Assembly: GCF_037996765.1 (NCBI RefSeq)
Contig: NZ_JBBNAD010000004.1
Location: 1,054,001-1,118,000, forward strand
DNA from: Bdellovibrio sp. GT3
GTDB taxonomy: Bacteria; Bdellovibrionota; Bdellovibrionia; Bdellovibrionales; Bdellovibrionaceae
Reading direction: 5' to 3'
Length of the DNA: 64,000 bases
This document shows, one piece after another, positions 1-7,181 of this stretch. Under the pieces are notes generated by a model. It was not told the origin of the DNA, ran no database searches, and saw nothing but the letters and a program-made list of their open reading frames with translations. The first letter of the stretch is position 1; each line of letters begins with the position of its first letter. Both the position numbers and the translations under genes were made by a program.

Positions 1-27
1 TCCCCAACCCCCAAATGTGCACTCCTT

Positions 28-64
28 AAAGACGCTGGTTTCCCCCGACCGGCGTCTTTTTTTT
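28..64 (+). terminator. Rho-independent terminator of a gene left of the window
   Basis: An 8-bp stem (AAAGACGC with GCGTCTTT) encloses a C-rich loop and is followed by a run of T on the plus strand. It should end a plus-strand transcript that begins before the window. It also separates that unit from the convergent recombinase gene. Confidence 0.75.
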
Positions 65-77
65 GTTTTTGGGGTAT

Positions 78-623
78 CTATAGAATGAGCTTGCGCAGCT
101 CAGTTTGAGAGTAAACGTAGTCGGCATAAACCATCGTATTGGCGATATTTCTGTGCCCCAAAGCGACCTGCACTAGGCGCAAATCCTTGGTTTTTCGGTA
201 GAGTTCAATCGCAAAAGTATGCCTTAAAGAATGGAATTTCTTAGGGACGGGGCGATACATCTCCCAGATTTGATAAAGTCGGGGATAGCTGATCGGAAAA
301 ACCAGGTTGCCTGTTTGTTCTTTGGCCTGCTGTTCTGCAAAGCGATGAAGTCGGGCAAAGATATCTGAGTGAATAGGAATTTCCCGGTCATTTGAGTTCT
401 TTAAACCCCGGATAAAGATGCTTTCATCGTAGGGATTAAGATCCGACCTTTGAATGTTAAGGACCTCTTGGGCTCGGGCTCCAGTCTTTAAAGCCACCCA
501 AAACATCAAACAATTGCGCGGATCTTTGAGTTCAAAATCTGTGAGGATTTTTCGCAAACGGTCAACCTCGGGTTCGAGGAGATATTTGTTCTTATTAAGC
601 TGATACCGGGATGCCGTGGACAT
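78..623 (-). CDS. Short tyrosine recombinase (phage-integrase family)
   Basis: The protein is a DNA-breaking and rejoining enzyme of the tyrosine recombinase family (181 aa). The catalytic pattern is visible in order: an Arg in GARAQEVL, a Lys in the beta-hairpin region (RGLKNSND), HSLRH with the His-x-x-Arg pair, GH in ALGHRN, and the nucleophilic Tyr near the C-terminus (MVYADY). Most integrases are about 300-400 aa. Here only a few residues precede the catalytic domain, so the N-terminal SAM-like DNA-binding domain is nearly absent. It stands alone, with no excisionase or phage genes nearby. It could be a remnant integrase, a small XerC-like enzyme or a recombinase acting on a local inversion. 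Family call strong, role unknown. Confidence 0.88.
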   Translation of the reverse strand: MSTASRYQLNKNKYLLEPEVDRLRKILTDFELKDPRNCLMFWVALKTGARAQEVLNIQRSDLNPYDESIFIRGLKNSNDREIPIHSDIFARLHRFAEQQAKEQTGNLVFPISYPRLYQIWEMYRPVPKKFHSLRHTFAIELYRKTKDLRLVQVALGHRNIANTMVYADYVYSQTELRKLIL

Positions 624-993
624 GATTCATCATTGAAACTTAAAAGAGGTCTGGCAATCAGTATCTCATAACGCATTGCATCCAAAGTGGTGATAGGTAA
701 ATAATTTTTGTTTATATTACCTAGACTAGACGCGTTAGCATTAAAACCCCAAAAGAACCTTCAAATTAAACCCTGTATTTACATATACATAGCACTATAG
801 CTTATGGCTATAAGCTATAGTTAAATTTGAAAAAGGGGTCTATAGGGGTACCCAGGACGGATTCTTTTGTGGTTTCAAAGACTTAGCTTGACTCCCTGTC
901 GGGACCTTTTAAAGTATACATGTATTTCACAACGCTTTTCAATGCGCATAACAACACTAATATTGTGAAGTACAACAGTCTGGGAGGCTTTGA
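624..993. other. AT-rich intergenic region with a long palindrome
   Basis: This 370-bp gap separates the minus-strand recombinase from the plus-strand HTH gene, so it should hold both promoters. No convincing ORF or RNA was recognised. Its main feature is the perfect inverted repeat at 794-821, listed separately. The right end carries GGGAGG seven bases before the ATG at 994. Confidence 0.5.
794..821. repeat. Perfect 11-bp inverted repeat, 6-nt spacer
   Basis: ACTATAGCTTA at 794-804 is exactly repeated in inverted orientation at 811-821, separated by TGGCTA. No T-run follows on either strand, so a terminator is unlikely. The position between a recombinase and a HTH protein fits an operator or a recombinase binding site, but neither is shown. 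Confidence 0.6.
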
Positions 994-1626
994 ATGGATA
1001 TGGAGACCCAGGGTCTAGGTGTGGACCCCCATGAAAAGGACGTTTCAAACGAGGGGTATATTGAGGGTTCTTTAAGCCCTTCATCTGAAATGGAGGCAGG
1101 GGAGGGCTCAGCTGACTCTCCCCGCTCAAAGACCTCTTTAAGGATGCATTATGAGGCTCAGATCTCGGTTCTTCGTCGTCAGATGGGGGATTTGGAATCG
1201 ATTCGATTGGGTCTTGGGCTTTCACAACGCAAAATGAGTCAGCTTTTGATGGTCGATCCAAGCAGTTGGACTCGATGGACAAAGCAAGGCGATGAAGCTC
1301 CTCCGCATATTTGGAGAGCCCTTCAGTGGTATTCAATTTTGAACGAGAAAATTCCCGGTTTAACTCCGCAATATTTCATGAATCAAAGCCCGCAGGTCTT
1401 GCATCAGAAGGCTTTGCAGGAATTGGAATCAGAAAAAGCCGAAAGACAGGCAGAAATGTCGGTTTTATCGCGCAAATTGGATGGTTTTTCGGCTGAAAAG
1501 CACGCTTTGAACGCAGAAGTCGCAAAGCTTAAAAAAGACCTTAAATTTCACCGAAAAATCAGTATATTCATTCTTTCTATGTCGCTCGTTTGGGCTGCCG
1601 TCTTCTTAGTTTGGAAATTTATATGA
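994..1626 (+). CDS. Tail-anchored helix-turn-helix membrane protein
   Basis: I do not recognise a named family. The 210-aa product has an acidic, Ser-rich N-terminus (about residues 1-45) and a helix-turn-helix-like segment around residues 68-105 (LGLSQRKMSQLL then SSWTRWTK). A charged coiled coil follows at about 130-185, and a single hydrophobic helix at about 188-208 ends the protein with almost no residues after it. This is the layout of a tail-anchored inner-membrane protein with a cytoplasmic DNA- or protein-binding head. The ribosome-binding site GGGAGG lies seven bases before the ATG. The stop overlaps the argS start in an ATGA, so the two are probably translationally coupled. Confidence 0.7.
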   Translation: MDMETQGLGVDPHEKDVSNEGYIEGSLSPSSEMEAGEGSADSPRSKTSLRMHYEAQISVLRRQMGDLESIRLGLGLSQRKMSQLLMVDPSSWTRWTKQGDEAPPHIWRALQWYSILNEKIPGLTPQYFMNQSPQVLHQKALQELESEKAERQAEMSVLSRKLDGFSAEKHALNAEVAKLKKDLKFHRKISIFILSMSLVWAAVFLVWKFI

Positions 1627-3368
1627 TTAAACACGATTCAATCCGCCTTTTAGCCACTGAAAAAATCGCAGCCGCGATTCAAAAGATGGGTCACGACCTT
1701 TCTGCAGATGAGATCTATAAAGCCCTGGTTGAGCCACCAAATTCCGAATTGGGTGATTTGGCATACGGTTGTTTCATTTTGGCGAAATCTTTGAAAAAAG
1801 GACCTCCGCAAATTTCTGGGGAATTGGCTGCGAATATGGAACTTGATTCCAACCTGATCAAAGCTCAGGCGGCTGGACCCTATTTGAATCTGACTTTTGC
1901 TCCGCAAGCTTTCGGTGAAAAAGTTTTGAATCCTATTTTGACAGGCGAGCATTTCAAAAAAGCCCTGGTCGAAAAAGCACCGAAAACAATGATCGAATAC
2001 TCTCAGCCAAATACGCATAAAGAACTTCACGTGGGTCACATGCGTAACTTGTGCTTGGGTGACTCTATCGTTCGTATGTTGAGATATGCCGGTCGCGAGA
2101 TCGTATCTGCCACTTTCCCAGGCGACATGGGAACTCACGTGGCGAAATGTCTTTGGTACATGAAAAAGCACAACCAAGAACCTGTTCCTGCAACTGGAAA
2201 AGGTGAATGGCTGGGCAGCATGTATTCAAAAGCCAATCTGCTTTTGGAAGATCAAAACGGCACGCCTCAAGAAGATTTGAATCGTCAGGAGCTAACAGCG
2301 ATCCTTAAGCAATTGGAAGCTGAAAGCGGTCCTTATTATGATCTTTGGAAAGAAACTCGCGAGTGGTCTATCGAGTTGATGAAGTCTGTCTATAAGTGGG
2401 CAGATGTGACTTTCGACGAGTGGTATTTTGAATCCGAAATGGATGCTCCGTCGGCTGCATGGGTTAAAGAGCTTTATGCTGAAGGCAAACTTGAAAAATC
2501 CGAAGGCGCGATCGGTATGAATCTGGAAGCCGAGAAATTGGGCTTCTGCATGCTTTTGAAATCCGATGGCACAGGACTTTACGCCACTAAAGATCTATTG
2601 TTGGCTCGCCATAAATTCCAGGACGTGCATATCGAAAAATCGGTATACATCGTTGATATGCGCCAGGCTTTGCATTTCAAACAAGTCTTCCGTGTTCTTG
2701 AAGTCCTGGGTTTTGAACAAGCTAAGAATTGCTTCCATCTTCAATACAACTATGTGGAACTTCCAGATGGTGCGATGAGCTCGCGCAAGGGCAACATCGT
2801 GCCGTTGAATGATCTGGTTCGCAACATGGAAGAGCACGTTAAAACTCAATACTTGGCTCGTTATAAAGATGAGTGGTCTCAGGAGGATGTGAACTTGATC
2901 GCTGCGCAAGTGGCGAAAGGTGCGATCTTCTATGGAATGCTTCGTATGGATACGAACAAGAAGATCGTCTTTGATATGAACGAGTGGCTGAAGCTTGATG
3001 GTGAGTCTGGTCCTTTTATTCAGTACTCTCATGCACGTATTCAAAGCTTATTGCGCAAATTCCCGCGTACGCAAAAATCTGTGAACTGGGCGTTGCTGAC
3101 TCATCCAGCAGAAAAACAAATGATGCAGGCTTTGTCTGGATTTAATACTGCTGTGGCGCAAGCTGCTGAGAACTACAAACCAGCCGCGATCTGCACTTAT
3201 TTGTATGAGACAGCGAAAAAATTTAATGTCTTCTATCATGAGTGCCCGATTGGAACAGAAAAAGAAGAATCTGTTCGTGAAGCTCGTCTGGCATTGAGCT
3301 CCGCTGTGGGTGCGACTTTGAAGCAAGGTATGGCAGTTCTTGGAATGCCGGCGCCGGAGAAAATGTAA
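1623..3368 (+). CDS. argS: Arginyl-tRNA synthetase
   Basis: This class I aminoacyl-tRNA synthetase charges tRNA-Arg in the cytoplasm. The HIGH-type motif is HVGH at residues 136-139, and the KMSKS-type loop is the variant MSSRKG at about 385-390. An N-terminal Add-1 domain precedes the Rossmann core and a DALR anticodon-binding domain ends the protein. The 581-aa length is normal. I chose the ATG at 1623 because it forms an ATGA overlap with the upstream gene; the same frame runs 33 bases further upstream inside that gene. Confidence in function is very high. Confidence 0.96.
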   Translation: MIKHDSIRLLATEKIAAAIQKMGHDLSADEIYKALVEPPNSELGDLAYGCFILAKSLKKGPPQISGELAANMELDSNLIKAQAAGPYLNLTFAPQAFGEKVLNPILTGEHFKKALVEKAPKTMIEYSQPNTHKELHVGHMRNLCLGDSIVRMLRYAGREIVSATFPGDMGTHVAKCLWYMKKHNQEPVPATGKGEWLGSMYSKANLLLEDQNGTPQEDLNRQELTAILKQLEAESGPYYDLWKETREWSIELMKSVYKWADVTFDEWYFESEMDAPSAAWVKELYAEGKLEKSEGAIGMNLEAEKLGFCMLLKSDGTGLYATKDLLLARHKFQDVHIEKSVYIVDMRQALHFKQVFRVLEVLGFEQAKNCFHLQYNYVELPDGAMSSRKGNIVPLNDLVRNMEEHVKTQYLARYKDEWSQEDVNLIAAQVAKGAIFYGMLRMDTNKKIVFDMNEWLKLDGESGPFIQYSHARIQSLLRKFPRTQKSVNWALLTHPAEKQMMQALSGFNTAVAQAAENYKPAAICTYLYETAKKFNVFYHECPIGTEKEESVREARLALSSAVGATLKQGMAVLGMPAPEKM

Positions 3369-3398
3369 GTATATTGAGAGCATTTAGCTCAGCGCATC

Positions 3399-3428
3399 TA
3401 GCACTGAGCATAAGTGCTAGTCTTTTTA
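3399..3428 (+). terminator. Probable terminator after argS
   Basis: CTAGCACT and AGTGCTAG form an 8-bp stem around a 7-nt loop, followed by TCTTTTT. It lies between argS and the dehydrogenase gene. The T-run is short, so termination may be partial. Confidence 0.6.
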
Positions 3429-3479
3429 CTCAAATGGAACAATGATCCCATGGCAATTCTAATTTAAGGAGAATTTTCC

Positions 3480-4595
3480 ATGGGAACGTTTGAGGTAATC
3501 TCTAAACATGGTGATCACGAGCAAGTTGTATTCTGTAACGATCCTGCTGTTGGTCTAAAAGCAATCATCGCAATTCATAACACAGCATTGGGTCCTGCTT
3601 TGGGCGGTACTCGTATGTGGAACTATAAAAACGAAGATGAAGCGTTGGTTGACGTTCTACGTCTTTCCAAAGGTATGACTTATAAGGCTGCAGCATCCGG
3701 TTTGAACTTGGGTGGCGGTAAAGCTGTTATCATTGGTGATGCTAAAACTCAAAAATCTGAAGGTCTTTTCCGTGCTTTCGGTCAATTCGTGAACTCTTTG
3801 AATGGTAAATACATCACGGCTGAAGACGTGGGTACTTCTGTTCAAGACATGGAACACATCTACATGGAGACTCCATGGGTGACTGGTATTCCTAAGGACT
3901 TCGGTGGTTCTGGCGATCCATCTCCATACACTGCACACGGTGTTTTGATGGGTATCAAAGCTTCTGCAAAAGAAAAATTCGGTACAGATTCTTTGAAGGG
4001 TATGCGCATTGCGGTTCAAGGTCTTGGAAACGTAGGCTCCAACCTTGTGAAGTACCTAAAAGAAGAAGGCGCTGAAACTATCGTTGCGGACATCGATATG
4101 GCACGCACGAAAAAAATCGCTGAAACTTATGGATCCAAAGCCGTTAGCTCTGACGAAATTCTTTTCGCAGAATGCGACATCTTGGCTCCATGTGCATTGG
4201 GTGCGATCGTTAACGATCAATCCATCACGAAGTTTAAAACTAAAGTTATCGCTGGTGGCGCTAATAACGTGTTGGCAGAAGCTCGTCACGGTGACCAATT
4301 GAAAGAATTGGGCATCTTGTATGCTCCAGATTACGTTATTAATGCTGGTGGCTTGATGAACGTATTTGTTGAGCTTGAGGGTTACTCCCCAGAGCGTGCG
4401 TTTGAAAAAACAAAACGCGTGTACGATAACATCCTTAAAGTTTACGAAATCGCAAAACGTGACAATATCGGTACGCACACTGCTGCAGACCGTATGGCTG
4501 AAGAGCGTATCAAAACAATTGGTCGCTTGAAACAACGTCACCCAGGTAAATCTTCTCGTTCATTCACAACTTTGAAAGAAGTTTACAATAGATAG
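3480..4595 (+). CDS. Glu/Leu/Phe/Val dehydrogenase, probably leucine dehydrogenase
   Basis: This enzyme oxidatively deaminates an amino acid with NAD(P)+, giving the keto acid and ammonia. The N-terminal domain carries GGTRMW and GGGKAVI, with the catalytic Lys region that binds the substrate. It is followed by AEDVGTS and a Rossmann domain with the dinucleotide motif [11 protein letters not shown]. The length (371 aa) and the GGGKAVI/AEDVGTS motifs fit leucine/valine dehydrogenases better than the longer glutamate dehydrogenases, but substrate is inferred. AAGGAG lies eight bases before the ATG. A terminator on each side makes it monocistronic. Such an enzyme would suit an organism that uses protein-derived amino acids. 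Confidence 0.9.
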   Translation: MGTFEVISKHGDHEQVVFCNDPAVGLKAIIAIHNTALGPALGGTRMWNYKNEDEALVDVLRLSKGMTYKAAASGLNLGGGKAVIIGDAKTQKSEGLFRAFGQFVNSLNGKYITAEDVGTSVQDMEHIYMETPWVTGIPKDFGGSGDPSPYTAHGVLMGIKASAKEKFGTDSLKGMRIAVQGLGNVGSNLVKYLKEEGAETIVADIDMARTKKIAETYGSKAVSSDEILFAECDILAPCALGAIVNDQSITKFKTKVIAGGANNVLAEARHGDQLKELGILYAPDYVINAGGLMNVFVELEGYSPERAFEKTKRVYDNILKVYEIAKRDNIGTHTAADRMAEERIKTIGRLKQRHPGKSSRSFTTLKEVYNR

Positions 4596-4653
4596 TCGGC
4601 TGGGCCGGCAGTGCCGAAGCACCGGTCGGTGCGTAGGCTGAAGCAACTTAATT

Positions 4654-4687
4654 AAAGGCTCGTTACCATACGGTAACGGGCCTTTTT
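4654..4687 (+). terminator. Strong terminator after the dehydrogenase gene
   Basis: AAAGGCTCGTTACC pairs with GGTAACGGGCCTTT around an ATAC loop, with one mismatch, and is followed by a T-run. A second GC-rich hairpin lies just upstream at about 4620-4632. Confidence 0.85.
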
Positions 4688-4725
4688 ATTTGTTATCGAC
4701 GCAGCGAACTACGGGGCGCTCGGGG

Positions 4726-4754
4726 TTGACTCCGCAGGGGTCCAGTTTAACAAT
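4726..4754 (+). promoter_or_regulatory. Possible sigma70-type promoter for the YfgM/BamB-like operon
   Basis: TTGACT at 4726-4731 is a good -35 hexamer. Seventeen bases later AACAAT at 4749-4754 is a poor -10. It lies after the upstream terminator and 38 bases before the TTG start, where a promoter is needed. Weak evidence. Confidence 0.3.
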
Positions 4755-4792
4755 TATTGCGTCTAAGTATTTATTAACAGCGAGGAATTATC

Positions 4793-5599
4793 TTGAGCAC
4801 TAAGTTTACTAAAGAAGAGTTGAAAAGCCCTGACCAAGTTACAAAAACGTTGAGAGAAGGTTTTGTGTGGACCACAACTCACTCCAAAATCGTTATCACG
4901 GCGGTTTTTGCTTTCATCGTTATCGGTGGTGGTATGGCTTTGATGAACTACCTTTCTCATAAAAAGGACGCTGAGACTCAAGGTAAATACTTTGCTTTGG
5001 AAAAGGCTTACACCGAGAAAAAGCGTGGCTTTGACGAGGCTTTGCGCGCAGAAGTGACTGCGGCAGCGGCTAAAGACAAAAAGAATGCTCCCGTCGTGGA
5101 TCCAAGCAAAAAGCCAACTGGCGACATTCAAAAAGATTACGGCACAGTGATCACTGGCTTTGAAGCTCTTTTGAATGAGTCTCCAAAAACAACTGCTGGT
5201 CAAATGGCGGCTTTGAATTTGAGCGACATCTATGTGTCTTATAAAATGTACGACGAAGCGATGGCTTCCTTGAACAAAGTGGAAGCGGGTTTGAACAAAT
5301 CGGACCTGACTTCTGGTCTGGTATGGATGCAGATGGGCAATATCCTGGCGGATAAAGGTGACTGCAAAGGTGCAGTTTCCAAATGGGATGCAATCGTGGC
5401 TTCCAAATCTTTCTCATACGCTCATAACGAAGCAAAATTGCGCCAGGGTCTTTGTTATGAATCCATGAATGATACTGCGAAAGCTGAGCAATTGTACACT
5501 GAAGTTGCAAAAAACACGGATGCACAAAATGCAGATGCAGCGGCTACACGTGAAGCTGCCAAATACCTTCGTCTATTGAAGGCAAAACAGAATCTTTAG
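4793..5599 (+). CDS. Membrane-anchored TPR protein, YfgM-like
   Basis: The 268-aa product has a short cytoplasmic N-terminus, one membrane helix at about residues 30-53 and a periplasmic region with helical tetratricopeptide-like repeats from about 118 to the end. This is the arrangement of YfgM, an ancillary SecYEG/periplasmic chaperone partner. The next gene is a BamB-like lipoprotein, and yfgM-bamB adjacency is known from gammaproteobacteria, which supports the call. The start is TTG, preceded by CGAGG. Compared with YfgM there is an extra Lys/Ala-rich stretch around residues 80-112. Homology is inferred from topology and context. Confidence 0.7.
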   Translation: MSTKFTKEELKSPDQVTKTLREGFVWTTTHSKIVITAVFAFIVIGGGMALMNYLSHKKDAETQGKYFALEKAYTEKKRGFDEALRAEVTAAAAKDKKNAPVVDPSKKPTGDIQKDYGTVITGFEALLNESPKTTAGQMAALNLSDIYVSYKMYDEAMASLNKVEAGLNKSDLTSGLVWMQMGNILADKGDCKGAVSKWDAIVASKSFSYAHNEAKLRQGLCYESMNDTAKAEQLYTEVAKNTDAQNADAAATREAAKYLRLLKAKQNL

Positions 5600-5617
5600 G
5601 ATTCACAGGATCGAAAC

Positions 5618-6775
5618 ATGAAGTTTTTGTATCTGGGGGCTTTGGCTCTTTTTATGATGGGTTGTACGACACTGGATCAGTCAGTTGAGAAGACTGTTGA
5701 TCAATGGCGCGCCCTTAACAGCAGCAAAAGAACCTTCGAGGTCAAAACCGCATGGGTTCGCCAAACTACTTATAAAGACAACCTGGGGTTCAGAAAAATC
5801 AACCGCATGACACCGATCATGGCGGGCGATCTGATTATCCAGGGGAACGGTATGGACTCCCTTTCAGCTTATGGTCGTGGTGACGGTCAGTTGAAATGGA
5901 AGCTGCCGATCAAAAATGGCGTTGAGCCCAGCGCCACTTTGATTCGTGATCGTCTGTTTGTGGGTGCCAGCGATGGTAACTTTTATTCCGTAGAGGCCTC
6001 TACCGGCCGCGTTCAATGGACTTTCCCAACGAAATCAGAAAACCTTTCAGAGCCATTGCTTGATGAAGGCACTGTGTATTTCCTGGCTGGTAACAATGTG
6101 CTTTACGCATTGGATGCCGCTACAGGGAAGCAGGTCTGGTTGTACTCCCGTCAGGACACTTCGGTGTTCTCGATTCGTGGAGGCAGTAAGCCGGCAATTC
6201 GCAATGGAACTTTGTACATTGGATTCTCGGACGGATCCCTGGTGGCGTTTAACGCAAAAACAGGAGCTGTTTCCTGGGAACTTCAATTGAATCGCAACAA
6301 ACGCTTCCGTGATATCGATGCCAGCCCAATTTTGGATGGCGAGCAGATTTATATCGCTGGTTACGATGACAAACTTTACGCTGTTTCAGCGGCCAAAGGT
6401 GAGGTTCTGTGGAGAGTGGATCAGGGTGGGTATAGCTCTGTGACAGTTGCTGCAGATCGCATTTATTATCCAACCACCACGGGCGAAGTACTGGCTCTAA
6501 ACAAAGCAACAGGTCAAACGATCTGGAGCTTTAAGGTTAAGGACGGAATCGCAACGCAAGTGAAACTATTCAAAGGCATTTTGACCTTTGGTGAGTCGCA
6601 AGGACATTTGCAATTCCTGGATGCAGGAACTGGACAACCATTGGGTTCCATGGAGCCTGGTCGCGGAATTCTGGCGGCACCTCAGGTGGATGAAAAATCA
6701 AACCGTGTGTATTTTATCTCTGGAGAAGCCAATCTTTACGCGATTGATGCACAATGGGTTCGCAGTAACTACTAG
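5618..6775 (+). CDS. bamB: BamB-like outer-membrane assembly lipoprotein (PQQ-type beta-propeller)
   Basis: A lipoprotein signal ends at FMMGC (Cys16). The rest is a beta-propeller of repeated blades recognisable by the recurrent pattern 'A..G...W' (KTGAVSWE, AKGEVLWR, ATGQTIWS). This is the BamB architecture, a scaffold of the BAM complex that inserts outer-membrane beta-barrels. The length of 385 aa matches BamB. The gene sits 18 bases after the YfgM-like gene, as in other proteobacteria, and 25 bases before a small lipoprotein gene. Other PQQ-propeller lipoproteins exist, so the symbol depends partly on context. Confidence 0.8.
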   Translation: MKFLYLGALALFMMGCTTLDQSVEKTVDQWRALNSSKRTFEVKTAWVRQTTYKDNLGFRKINRMTPIMAGDLIIQGNGMDSLSAYGRGDGQLKWKLPIKNGVEPSATLIRDRLFVGASDGNFYSVEASTGRVQWTFPTKSENLSEPLLDEGTVYFLAGNNVLYALDAATGKQVWLYSRQDTSVFSIRGGSKPAIRNGTLYIGFSDGSLVAFNAKTGAVSWELQLNRNKRFRDIDASPILDGEQIYIAGYDDKLYAVSAAKGEVLWRVDQGGYSSVTVAADRIYYPTTTGEVLALNKATGQTIWSFKVKDGIATQVKLFKGILTFGESQGHLQFLDAGTGQPLGSMEPGRGILAAPQVDEKSNRVYFISGEANLYAIDAQWVRSNY

Positions 6776-6800
6776 CTGATTAAAAGTCGGGGAGCATGAG

Positions 6801-7181
6801 ATGAAAAAATTAATTACGGCACTTATTCCAGTACTAATTTTGGCTGCTTGTTCTCACGGTGATTGCCGTGGGGAGAAAAAGAAAACATCTCAAGCTGAGG
6901 CAACAGGAGCTGCAGTGGCATCCAGTAATACAACAGACCGTGTGAAAGTCTTTAAACCAGATGGTTCTTTGCAATGCGGTCAGGGGCAAAAAATCGCGAT
7001 CGCTGAAATGCAAAAAGACCTGGGAACTATCCAGGTCTATTCAAGTAAAAATCAAAATGATGGGATGATGCGAATTCAGGTTTGCGGCAGCCCTACCGGC
7101 AACTGCAATGTCTACGAAATCGATCGTAAGGACCTTGCAGCTGCACAGAAAGCAGGTTTTAAGGAGTGGCTGGCTGAATAG
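6801..7181 (+). CDS. Small lipoprotein of unknown function
   Basis: The 126-aa product has a lipoprotein signal with the lipobox LAAC (Cys17). The mature part is short, with further cysteines that could form disulfides (CRG, LQCGQ, QVCGS, GNCNV). I recognise no domain. It follows the BamB-like gene by 25 bases and has GGGGAG before its ATG, so it is probably the last gene of that operon. Its 3' end overlaps the convergent Fic-domain gene by 23 bases. Confidence 0.7.
   Translation: MKKLITALIPVLILAACSHGDCRGEKKKTSQAEATGAAVASSNTTDRVKVFKPDGSLQCGQGQKIAIAEMQKDLGTIQVYSSKNQNDGMMRIQVCGSPTGNCNVYEIDRKDLAAAQKAGFKEWLAE

Noticed and set aside
1-1000. Prophage or genomic island edge at the lone recombinase
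   Set aside because: No tRNA, phage genes, direct repeats or composition break were found, and the recombinase is short and alone. Only the palindrome remains as a possible site.
875-1336. 153-aa minus-strand frame over the HTH gene
   Set aside because: It lies opposite the first half of the HTH/tail-anchor gene, which has a good ribosome-binding site, sensible domain layout and overlap with argS. The minus-strand product has no recognisable domain and biased Ser/Pro composition.
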